From NCBI GenBank assembly GCA_964370795.1, contig CAYJME010000041.1, positions 1 to 19,867 of the forward strand: a stretch of DNA of 19,867 nucleotides, given 5' to 3'. Shown here in pieces: positions 1 to 6,909 of this stretch. How positions within the stretch are numbered: the first letter of the stretch is position 1; each line of letters opens with the position of its first letter. The notes under the pieces are model-generated. The model was not told the origin of the DNA. It saw nothing but the letters and a program-made list of their open reading frames with translations, and made no database searches. Source of the stretch: JAHFOW01 sp964370795. Its GTDB lineage: Bacteria; Planctomycetota; Brocadiia; Brocadiales; Brocadiaceae. The position numbers and the translations under genes are program-made.

Positions 1-62
1 AGCCGTTGAAAACTGAACTGCATAAAGGAAGCATCTTCACCGTTTCACTACCCACTTGCTAA
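1..62 (+). CDS. C-terminal end of a probable sensor histidine kinase (partial)
   Basis: The reading frame that enters from the left edge (codons from base 3) stays open for 19 codons and stops at TAA 60-62. Its end reads KGSIFTVSLP followed by a short tail. This matches the last beta strand of histidine kinase ATP-binding domains, whose usual form is GKGSxFTVxLP. The identification rests on this short motif only. The location directly upstream of a metal-efflux operon is where CusS/CzcS-type kinases are often found, so a role in controlling that operon is an inference. Confidence 0.55.
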   Translation, partial: PLKTELHKGSIFTVSLPTC

Positions 63-92
63 ACTCATCAAGATTACAAAAAATTAATTTTG

Positions 93-127
93 CGTTCATC
101 TTCCGTTCATATACCGCATGGTATAAT
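93..127 (+). promoter_or_regulatory. Promoter with PhoB/OmpR-type direct repeats before the efflux operon
   Basis: CGTTCAT occurs at 93-99 and again at 104-110, giving a 7-bp direct repeat with a 4-bp spacer and 11-bp period. This has the same geometry as the Pho box and other OmpR-family sites. A perfect TATAAT follows at 122-127, with no good -35 hexamer at normal spacing because the repeats occupy that region, as at activator-dependent promoters. The predicted transcript start would fall at or within a few bases of the ATG at 134, so the first message may be leaderless. Binding by a response regulator is inferred. Confidence 0.5.
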
Positions 128-133
128 GCAAAT

Positions 134-1414
134 ATGAAAATTGGTCGAAAGAGTATTTTCCAGAGGTGCAATAAATTGTTTTTCTCCTGGTTATCGATAT
201 CTGCATTTCTTTTTTTATTAACAACCAGCGCCCTTTATGCAAAAGAGTTACCCCTCGACGAAATCCTAAGGATAGGGGTACAGGTAGACCCTGAAATTCA
301 TTCGCTGGAGGAACGGATAGAAGCGTCGAAAGGAGCTGTTATTCAGGCCGGTACTGCACCAAATCCTGATGGGAGCATAAGGGTAGAGGATTATTCACCG
401 GGTAATGGGACGGCAAAGACCACGCTGGGGGTCACCCAGCGATTAGAATACCCCGGCAAACGGTCGACCCGTAAAAGCATCGCATCGGAGAACGTAGAGA
501 TATTGAAACTTACCCTGGAAAATGCAAAGATCGACGTACAATATAAACTTAAAAAAGTATTTTATGATATCCTGTTGTCTGGTGAAAATCTCTCACTCTA
601 CCGGGAAAACCATGTAGTTGCTCGTGGTTTACTCGAATTAGTAAATCATCGCTTGAGACAAGGGTTGGGAGGCGACTTCGAGGTAGCCAAGGCAAACGTT
701 GAGTTCGTTAAGTCTGAAAAATTACTGAAAGAATCTGAAGGTCTCCTGGCGTTGGCAAGGTCTCAACTGAACATTCTCCTTAACAATCCTCCGGATAATC
801 GCATTGACATACAAGGTAAGATTATAACTTATCCTACCCGTACAAATTTGTCACGTGAAGAACTTATAAGAAAGGCCATCAATAGCCACCCTGCGATCTT
901 AATCCAAATGCACCGGATAAAGGGTTTGGATTATAATGTTGGATTGAACAGGCTTTCTGCAAAACCTGACGTAGATGTGGGCATTGCAGGTGGCGTGGAA
1001 ACGTTAGGCAATCCAGATAGTAACCCTATAGCTGAATTTTCCATCTCTGTACCCATGCCGATTTGGGATCGAAAGAAAGGGGCGATTGCCCAGGCAAAAG
1101 GTGAGAAGAAAGGCGCTGAAGAATTTTTGAAGCAAGTTCAACGTGGTATAATACAGGAAGTGCTGGATGCCTTTAATAAATATACCATTGCACAAAAGAC
1201 CGTTCAGCTTTTTCAGGAAGGCATTTTAGCAAAAACAGCCAAAACAAGAGATATCATCAAACAATCTTTCGAAAAGGGTCTGCTGGGTTTTTTAGATGTA
1301 GTCGATGCACAGAGAACGTATCTGGATGTTATGCTCAACTATTATCAAAGCCTCTATGATTTGCGCATTGCTGAGGCACAATTGGAAAAGGCCGTCGGAG
1401 GAAATTTACCATGA
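134..1414 (+). CDS. TolC/CusC-family outer membrane efflux protein
   Basis: This is a 426-residue outer membrane channel of a tripartite efflux system. It starts with a basic n-region, a hydrophobic stretch at about residues 17-32 and a signal peptidase I-like site near residue 35 (SALYA/KE). No lipobox cysteine is present, unlike E. coli CusC. The mature part has the two-fold outer-membrane-efflux (OEP) layout: long helices with motifs such as LGVTQRLEYPGKR early, and the FEKGLLGFLDVVDAQRTYLD type motif near the C terminus. The frame can be extended to a TTG at 56, but the signal peptide begins at the ATG at 134, so I use that start. It has no Shine-Dalgarno site and lies 7 nt after a TATAAT, which suggests leaderless translation. 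Its stop overlaps the next start (ATGA), placing it first in the efflux operon. Confidence 0.88.
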   Translation: MKIGRKSIFQRCNKLFFSWLSISAFLFLLTTSALYAKELPLDEILRIGVQVDPEIHSLEERIEASKGAVIQAGTAPNPDGSIRVEDYSPGNGTAKTTLGVTQRLEYPGKRSTRKSIASENVEILKLTLENAKIDVQYKLKKVFYDILLSGENLSLYRENHVVARGLLELVNHRLRQGLGGDFEVAKANVEFVKSEKLLKESEGLLALARSQLNILLNNPPDNRIDIQGKIITYPTRTNLSREELIRKAINSHPAILIQMHRIKGLDYNVGLNRLSAKPDVDVGIAGGVETLGNPDSNPIAEFSISVPMPIWDRKKGAIAQAKGEKKGAEEFLKQVQRGIIQEVLDAFNKYTIAQKTVQLFQEGILAKTAKTRDIIKQSFEKGLLGFLDVVDAQRTYLDVMLNYYQSLYDLRIAEAQLEKAVGGNLP

Positions 1415-2598
1415 ACAATAAATTAGGCCTTGCGGCGACTGGTAGGAGCCGTCTCCTGACGGCGATGGACATGCCCACCGGCGAGCAAACTCCGGTCGCC
1501 AACAGGAGTTGGCTCCTACCAAAAACATTGAAATTTCTAAACATTAAGTTAAGAATGGACAAACAAGCTTGTCGTTCGACTGAGCGCTCACGACGAAGTC
1601 CGTGCCACCCTTTAAGATTTATATCTCAAGTCGTAGCCTTATTAGCCGTAATTTTAGTCCCATTATGTTTAACCAGTTGCTCAAAAAGTCCGCGTGAAAT
1701 GGCAGAAAAACTTATTGAGAAAGAAACCTCCGAAGGAAAATCGGCATATAACACAACGCAGAAAGAGATACATTCTGATTTGTTGGAGTTGGATAAACAT
1801 GCGCAGGAAATGGCGGGCATAAAAACCATCGAGATAAAACGAGAAAACATTTCAAAAATTATTGAATTTCCGGCAGAGTTAGATTTTGACCGGACAAAGC
1901 TAATTTCGATCAACTCCCCCATAGATGGCAAGGTTGTCAAAGTAAGTTGCAATCAGGGCGATATGATAAAACAAGGAAATACACTGGCGGAGATTGAAAA
2001 CCCACAAACAGTTGGCCAGATATTCAAAGTCAATACACAGTTCAATGGATTTGTAACACGGAGAAATATAAACCCCATGGTATGGGTCACACGGGGCAGC
2101 ACATTATTTGAAGTGGTGGATACTTCAAAACTATGGGGTATTATTCACTTATACCCGGAAGAATCACCTGAAATAAAAATAGGTCAAAAAGTCCGCTTTG
2201 TAGTATCCGATAGCTCCCAAAGTCTGGCTGGTGAAATCAATTATATTTCACCGTCTATAGATCCAGACACAAGAACAATCGAGGCACGTGCCGTAGTCGA
2301 TAACCCAGGAAATATTCCTGCGCATACGTATGCCGTTGCTCAGGTCACTACCGATGAAAAGATAAAAGTCCTTGTTGTCCCTGAAAAAGCCGTCTTCCCA
2401 GAAGACTTTGGCAAAATTGTTTTTACTATGGATAAGAACACTTTTAAAAAACGCACGATAGAAACGGGCATTAAGAGAGATGGAAAGGTGGAAGTGCAGC
2501 AGGGTTTAGAAGAAGGGGATCTTTTGGTAATTGAAGGCGCATATCAGATTAAAAATTTAACCTTTAAATCGAAGGGTGGTGGAGAAGAAGAGGAATGA
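1411..2598 (+). CDS. HlyD/CusB-family periplasmic adaptor lipoprotein with a repeat-derived N terminus
   Basis: This 395-residue membrane-fusion adaptor should link the inner-membrane RND pump to the outer membrane channel. The ATG overlaps the upstream stop and has a strong GGAGG (1397-1401) 9 nt before it, so translation probably starts here. A hydrophobic segment and lipobox LTSC (Cys90) mark a lipoprotein signal, but they lie about 89 codons from the start instead of the usual 15-30. The extra codons are largely two palindromic repeats (1441-1520 and 1571-1600). An internal ATG at 1555 would give a more normal signal length but has no good ribosome site. The core shows the lipoyl half-motifs (SPIDGKVVKVS, then FNGFVTRRNI), the beta-barrel and the membrane-proximal domain (VVPEKAVF). 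Only about 10 residues separate the lipoyl halves, so the usual alpha-helical hairpin seems absent. The tail is Gly/Glu-rich. Confidence 0.85.
   Translation: MNNKLGLAATGRSRLLTAMDMPTGEQTPVANRSWLLPKTLKFLNIKLRMDKQACRSTERSRRSPCHPLRFISQVVALLAVILVPLCLTSCSKSPREMAEKLIEKETSEGKSAYNTTQKEIHSDLLELDKHAQEMAGIKTIEIKRENISKIIEFPAELDFDRTKLISINSPIDGKVVKVSCNQGDMIKQGNTLAEIENPQTVGQIFKVNTQFNGFVTRRNINPMVWVTRGSTLFEVVDTSKLWGIIHLYPEESPEIKIGQKVRFVVSDSSQSLAGEINYISPSIDPDTRTIEARAVVDNPGNIPAHTYAVAQVTTDEKIKVLVVPEKAVFPEDFGKIVFTMDKNTFKKRTIETGIKRDGKVEVQQGLEEGDLLVIEGAYQIKNLTFKSKGGGEEEE
1441..1520 (+). repeat. 80-bp REP/MITE-like palindromic element inside the adaptor gene
   Basis: The 25-nt outer arms at 1441-1465 and 1496-1520 are inverted copies with 21 of 25 positions matching. 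Each arm contains its own perfect hairpin: GCCGTC-TCCT-GACGGC at 1448-1463 and GCCAAC-AGGA-GTTGGC at 1498-1513. The four mismatches between arms are compensating changes that keep both inner stems paired, so the secondary structure is what has been preserved. No transposase or clear target duplication is seen. The element is read in frame as adaptor residues 11-37. Confidence 0.75.
1571..1600 (+). repeat. Second small palindrome in the adaptor 5' region
   Basis: An imperfect inverted repeat at 1575-1597 is centred on the perfect 10-bp palindrome TGAGCGCTCA (1581-1590), with TTCG and CGAA at its ends and one bulge. It looks like a dispersed intergenic palindrome and is translated just before the hydrophobic lipoprotein signal. 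Membership of a genome-wide family is inferred from its form only. Confidence 0.5.
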
Positions 2599-2632
2599 GA
2601 GGGTAGATGAGATGTTTTCCTGTATTTTTAAA
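2592..2632 (+). repeat. Direct repeat, left copy, with a decayed copy of the pump gene start
   Basis: The 23 nt at 2592-2614 (starting GGAATGAGAGGGTAGATG and ending in an ATG) are identical to 3641-3663, where that last ATG is the start of the RND pump gene. The match weakens but continues through the first codons of the pump (2615-2632 versus 3664-3681), giving about 35 of 41 identical positions overall. In this copy the frame from the ATG stops after 14 codons. It reads as a vestigial pump start left of the accessory gene. Confidence 0.7.
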
Positions 2633-2657
2633 CAATCAATGGAAGGAGGCAAATAAG

Positions 2658-3629
2658 ATGAAATTCTGCTCTAGATTCGGCCGAAGTGTATTGATTAGAC
2701 CTCTCAAACAGGGAGTGTTGGCAACTATGGCGCTATTTGCGTTTCATACAGTCTGCACACTCGATGCAGCCGATAGCACAGATAACCAATGTCAGGAGAC
2801 ATCGGCGGCTATGTTAAAATCCTGCACGAATGGAGCACATGAAGCCTACTGGCTTGCGATAGCCAATTGTGAAAACCTCCCAACACTTAAGGAGAGAAAG
2901 TCCTGTAAGCAAAAAGCCAAGAACGATATGAAATCTAATCTCAAAGAATGCAAAGATCAGTTTGATGCGAGACAGAAGATTTGCAAAGCACTGGGCGGGG
3001 CGAGTTATAATCCCATTATTAATCCAAATGATTTCGTTGATAAAATCGACAATCAATATTCTGCCCTTACGCCTGGCACGACCTTTATCTATGAGACCAA
3101 AACAAAAGACGGCACCGAACATGATGAATTTAATGTGACAAATGATATTAAAGAGATTCTCGGAGTACGCTGTGTAGTCATAAAAGACACAGTTACGTTA
3201 AATGGTGAGCTCGTAGAAGATACTTTCGATTGGTTTGCCCAGGATAAGGACGGCAATATCTGGTATTTTGGGGAAGAAGCAAAGCAATATGCCGGGGGAG
3301 ATTTGGTTGGTATTGAAGGGTCATGGAACGCAGGCGTGGACGACGCCCAACCGGGAATCGTAATGAAGGCAAATCCACAGGTGCATGATTTGTACCGCCA
3401 GGAGTTTTCACTTGGTGTAGCCGAAGACATGGGTAAGGTGGTCAGCCTAAAAGGCACTGCCAAAGTTCCATACGGTACTTTTAAGAACTGCCTGGTGACC
3501 AAGGATTTTTCACCGCTTGAACCTGATGTCATCGAAAACAAGTACTATGCCCCAAATGTTGGTCTTGTTCTGACGGTCGACCTTGAAACTGGTGATCGGG
3601 AAGAACTCATAGACATCAAAACCAAGTGA
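2658..3629 (+). CDS. Exported Cys-rich accessory protein of unknown function in the efflux operon
   Basis: This is a 323-residue protein. The start is the ATG with AAGGAGG (2643-2649) 8 nt upstream; the longer frame from 2607 lies within the direct repeat and is unlikely. A Sec signal peptide covers about residues 1-38. The mature N-terminal domain (40-110) is helical and charged, with six cysteines at 45, 56, 71, 83, 98 and 109. The gaps of 10, 14, 11, 14 and 10 residues form a mirror-symmetric pattern that suggests disulfide-tied helices or a metal site. The C-terminal domain (about 125-323) begins YSALTPGTTFIYETKTKDGT and includes DTFDWFAQDKDGNIWYFGEE, VPYGTFKNCLVTKD and ENKYYAPNVGLV. I recognise this as a widespread but uncharacterised periplasmic beta-rich domain. 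Its position between adaptor and pump suggests a role in efflux or metal sensing, which is unproven. Confidence 0.75.
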   Translation: MKFCSRFGRSVLIRPLKQGVLATMALFAFHTVCTLDAADSTDNQCQETSAAMLKSCTNGAHEAYWLAIANCENLPTLKERKSCKQKAKNDMKSNLKECKDQFDARQKICKALGGASYNPIINPNDFVDKIDNQYSALTPGTTFIYETKTKDGTEHDEFNVTNDIKEILGVRCVVIKDTVTLNGELVEDTFDWFAQDKDGNIWYFGEEAKQYAGGDLVGIEGSWNAGVDDAQPGIVMKANPQVHDLYRQEFSLGVAEDMGKVVSLKGTAKVPYGTFKNCLVTKDFSPLEPDVIENKYYAPNVGLVLTVDLETGDREELIDIKTK

Positions 3630-3640
3630 ATGAAAGAGGG

Positions 3641-3681
3641 GGAATGAGAGGGTAGATGAGATGCTTTCCCGTGTCATAAAA
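3641..3681 (+). repeat. Direct repeat, right copy, spanning the real pump start
   Basis: This copy is identical to 2592-2614 over 23 nt and similar beyond. It carries the purine-rich ribosome-site region and the first codons of the RND pump gene. The two copies bracket the accessory gene exactly. Confidence 0.7.
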
Positions 3682-6600
3682 TACTGTCTCGAATACCGGC
3701 TTCTGGTAATACTGGTTATCTGCCTCGCCATCTTTTTTGGCGTTACAGCTATTTTCAAAACTTCCACAGAATTTTTACCCGATCTGAGTTCTCCCATTAT
3801 TTCGGTAATTACAGAAAACCCGGGACTTGCAGCACAGGAGGTCGAGACCCTTATAACGCGCCCTATTGAGAGTGCCCTACGTAGCACTCCCGATGTCACC
3901 GGGATACGATCCAACACCATGTATGGTGTTTCATGGGTTATCCTGTCATTTAAATGGGGTACCGATTATTATTTTGCACGCCAGTTGATTACTCAGAATC
4001 TCACCGATGTCATCCCCCGGCTCCCCTTTGGGACACATGCACCCATCCTGTCAAACGCTGCGTCCAGACTGGGCGAGGTTATTGAGTATTATATCAAAGG
4101 GGATTTATCCCCATTAGATTTGAGAGAGTTGGCTAATTACGATGTACGCTATCGCATGTTAGCTGTACCTGGTGTTTGGCGGGTGTGGAATATGGGAGGA
4201 GAAGTGCGTCAGTATCAGGTGTTACTGGACATGCTGAAGATGAGATTCCTGGGTGTCTCTCTGAACCAGGTAACGAATGCCCTTCAGGATAATAATGAAA
4301 ATTTCACCGGCAATATAATTCCCTGTGACCCTATTGAATATGCAACCAGAGGGCTGGGACGTATCACCACGCTCAACGACCTGTACCATATTGCCATTGC
4401 TACCAGAAATGGTGTTCCCCTGTACCTCAAAGATATTGCTACGATCAAGGAAGGCGGACAATTCAGGCGGGGATTGGCGCTGATAGACAATAAAGAAGTC
4501 GTGTTGTCCACGGTGACAAAACACTACGGTGTGGATACCATGCCTGTTATTCATGGCGTAAAAAAAGTGATTGCGGAAATACAATCCATGCTTCCAACAG
4601 GCGCTGAGATCAAGGCATTCTTCGATCAATCGGAGTTAATTAAGTTATCCATAAGAAACCTGAAGGAGTCCATGATTATTGGCGGTATTGCCGTTATCCT
4701 GGTTTGTCTTCCGTTCCTTAACAATATTCGGGCGACCTTGATACTTACGGTCGTAATACCCATTTCAGTTGTAATTACCTTTGCCTGTATGAAGCTGTTC
4801 CATATTACCATCAATGTTATGTCGCTGGGTGGAATTGTGGTAGGTTTAGGTACGATGATCGATGGCGCCATTGTCGATACTGAGAATATTTATCGTCACA
4901 TGTTATTGAATCCAGACGACCGCTTCACTGCCACACTAAAGGGAAGTATTGAGGTACGACGTCCCATCGCTTTTTCTACATCAATTATCATTGCCGTCTT
5001 TGCGCCGTTATTATTTTTAACGGGGTTCGAAGGCAGGCTATTTTATCCCTTTGCATTTACCATCGTCGTCTCGATGCTTATAGGGTTTATACTTTCCTTG
5101 ACGCTAACACCCATTCTCTGCTATACATTTATAAAAATAAAACTCAACTATGACCAGCAAGACGGGTGGCTTACCAGGCATTCGTTAAAGGGATACTTGC
5201 CAATATGCAATACCGCCCTGAAAAGGCCCAAATCAACCTGCCTCATTGCACTTGGAGTTTTGGGAGTAACAACGCTTCTTATGCCATTGATGGGCACTTC
5301 ACTGTTACCGACCTTTGATGAAGGCGCTTTAGTGGCAGTGGTAATAACGCCACCAGGCTCTGGCTTGAAAGAAACAGCCCGCATCTCGGATAAGGTAGCT
5401 CAGATTATCAAACAAGCCCCTGACGTAAAAGAAGTTATCCAGAGGGTGGGCAGGCCAGAAGGTTCGGAAATGCCCGAAACGGCAAATATTGGGGAGATGT
5501 ACATCCAACTGGCCGATTGGAAGGAAAGAAGGCATTCTATTGATGAGATAAAGGATTGGATGAGGAGGCACACGGAAGACTTCCCTGGTTCGATTATTGC
5601 CTTTACTACACCCCTGAATGATAGAATTGAAGAAAGCATCTCTGGCGTGCGTGGACAACTGGCGGTAAACATCTTTGGTAACGATTTAGATATTCTGGTT
5701 CAAAAGGGTAATCAACTCGACGAGATTATGCGAAACATACCAGGAGTTACAGACGTCGGTGTGGAACAAACCCTGGGTATATTGCAATTGAATATGCTCG
5801 TAGACAGAGAACGTGCCAACCGCTACGGTCTGAATGCAAAGATGATCGGTGATACCATCGAAACAGCCATGGGCGGAAGGGTGGTAACAACGGTCGTGAA
5901 AGATATAAAGGAATATGACGTGCTCGTCAGGCTTCAGGAGCGGTTTCGGGATGACCCTGAAAAGATTGGCGCTCTCCTTATCGATACGCCGAATGGGAAC
6001 AAGGTAAAATTATCTTCAGTATGTAAGATTTGGAGAGATACAGGTCCGTTGAGTATCAAGAGGGAAAACATGCAGCGGAGGATTCAAGTCACCTGCAATA
6101 TCTCCCATAAAAACATTGGCAGTGTCGTCTCTGATATACAGAATCATATAAAGGAACTCAGCTTGCCAGCAGGATACTATGTCACTTTTGGGGGCAACTA
6201 CGAACGGCAAAAGGAACTCACCCGCCAACTCATAACTATTTTTATAGTCTCCGCCATTGTTGTCTTTATGCTGCTCCTGGCGGCGTTCAGGTCTGTCTGG
6301 CAGGCATTCCTGTTGATTGTCTTTATTCCTTTTGCCCTGATGGGTGGAGTATGGGCGCTGTTTTTAACCGGAAACACCTTTAATATATCGTCTCTGATTG
6401 GCATGGTAGCGCACTTCGGACTTACGGTGGAAAAAGGCATTATCATGCTGGAATTTATCAACGAATTGAGGCAGGAAGGACATCCCATTCAGGAGGCGTT
6501 GTTTTTAGCGGGGAAGACCCGTATGAGACCTGTTCTAATGACGGCCATTACGTCGATCGTAGGTGTTGTTCCACTTGCAATTGGAATGGGTGCAGGTTCC

Positions 6601-6747
6601 GAGATACAACAACCTATGGCAATCGTCCTCATAGGTGGCCTTATTACTTCAACGCTTATCATCCTTGTTGTCCTGCCGGCCGCATATAAACTCATGTACA
6701 GATTTGCTAAATTTCAGGAGAAGAATCCAAATGAAGAAAGTTTCTGA
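3661..6747 (+). CDS. Heavy-metal-efflux RND pump, CzcA/CusA family
   Basis: This 1028-residue inner-membrane proton-driven pump has the normal family length. TM1 is at about 13-31, a periplasmic pore domain follows, and TM2-6 lie at about 335-490. The TM4 signature NVMSLGGIVVGLGTMIDGAI ends in a segment that keeps Asp401 and Glu408, the conserved acidic residues of proton transfer. The second half has RIEESISGVRGQLAVNIFGN in the pore region and TM8-12 from about 860, ending in RPVLMTAITSIVGVVPLAIG. By eye, the first Asp of the CzcA signature (DFGxxxDGA) is Gly here, Glu924 sits where CusA has its TM Glu, and the CusA TM Lys position is Val. The CusA copper-site Met in the DxLSTG region is Glu. 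The metal therefore cannot be assigned, though divalent cations seem likelier than Cu(I)/Ag(I). This is the last gene of the operon. Confidence 0.92.
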   Translation: MLSRVIKYCLEYRLLVILVICLAIFFGVTAIFKTSTEFLPDLSSPIISVITENPGLAAQEVETLITRPIESALRSTPDVTGIRSNTMYGVSWVILSFKWGTDYYFARQLITQNLTDVIPRLPFGTHAPILSNAASRLGEVIEYYIKGDLSPLDLRELANYDVRYRMLAVPGVWRVWNMGGEVRQYQVLLDMLKMRFLGVSLNQVTNALQDNNENFTGNIIPCDPIEYATRGLGRITTLNDLYHIAIATRNGVPLYLKDIATIKEGGQFRRGLALIDNKEVVLSTVTKHYGVDTMPVIHGVKKVIAEIQSMLPTGAEIKAFFDQSELIKLSIRNLKESMIIGGIAVILVCLPFLNNIRATLILTVVIPISVVITFACMKLFHITINVMSLGGIVVGLGTMIDGAIVDTENIYRHMLLNPDDRFTATLKGSIEVRRPIAFSTSIIIAVFAPLLFLTGFEGRLFYPFAFTIVVSMLIGFILSLTLTPILCYTFIKIKLNYDQQDGWLTRHSLKGYLPICNTALKRPKSTCLIALGVLGVTTLLMPLMGTSLLPTFDEGALVAVVITPPGSGLKETARISDKVAQIIKQAPDVKEVIQRVGRPEGSEMPETANIGEMYIQLADWKERRHSIDEIKDWMRRHTEDFPGSIIAFTTPLNDRIEESISGVRGQLAVNIFGNDLDILVQKGNQLDEIMRNIPGVTDVGVEQTLGILQLNMLVDRERANRYGLNAKMIGDTIETAMGGRVVTTVVKDIKEYDVLVRLQERFRDDPEKIGALLIDTPNGNKVKLSSVCKIWRDTGPLSIKRENMQRRIQVTCNISHKNIGSVVSDIQNHIKELSLPAGYYVTFGGNYERQKELTRQLITIFIVSAIVVFMLLLAAFRSVWQAFLLIVFIPFALMGGVWALFLTGNTFNISSLIGMVAHFGLTVEKGIIMLEFINELRQEGHPIQEALFLAGKTRMRPVLMTAITSIVGVVPLAIGMGAGSEIQQPMAIVLIGGLITSTLIILVVLPAAYKLMYRFAKFQEKNPNEESF

Positions 6748-6809
6748 TTCGCTTACATTCAAATACAGAGGATTAATTGGTGTTATTTGTTTGTTCCCAA
6801 AGTTCTTCG

Positions 6810-6839
6810 TTGATTTTAGAAATAAAAATTCAGTATAAT
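6810..6839 (+). promoter_or_regulatory. Sigma70-type promoter upstream of the first glycosyltransferase
   Basis: TTGATT at 6810-6815, an 18-nt spacer and a perfect TATAAT at 6834-6839 predict a start near 6846 and a leader of about 64 nt. The leader has no clear Shine-Dalgarno site before the ATG at 6910. This marks a new transcription unit after the efflux operon. Confidence 0.6.
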
Positions 6840-6909
6840 GTGGCGTTATTAAAAAGGGGATTCCATTATTTTATAAAGCCTTTACAGAGCTAACTACGTT
6901 ATTTATTAC

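Noticed and set aside
56..133. TTG at 56 as start of the TolC-like gene
   Set aside because: It would overlap the kinase tail, include the promoter in coding sequence and place 26 residues before the signal peptide.
2607..2657. Extension of the accessory protein to an ATG at 2607
   Set aside because: That start lies in the duplicated repeat. The ATG at 2658 has a strong AAGGAGG and begins a proper signal peptide.
3089..3541. 150-codon minus-strand frame opposite the accessory gene
   Set aside because: The protein is Ser/Pro/Thr-rich without domain signals and mirrors the codon pattern of the gene on the other strand.
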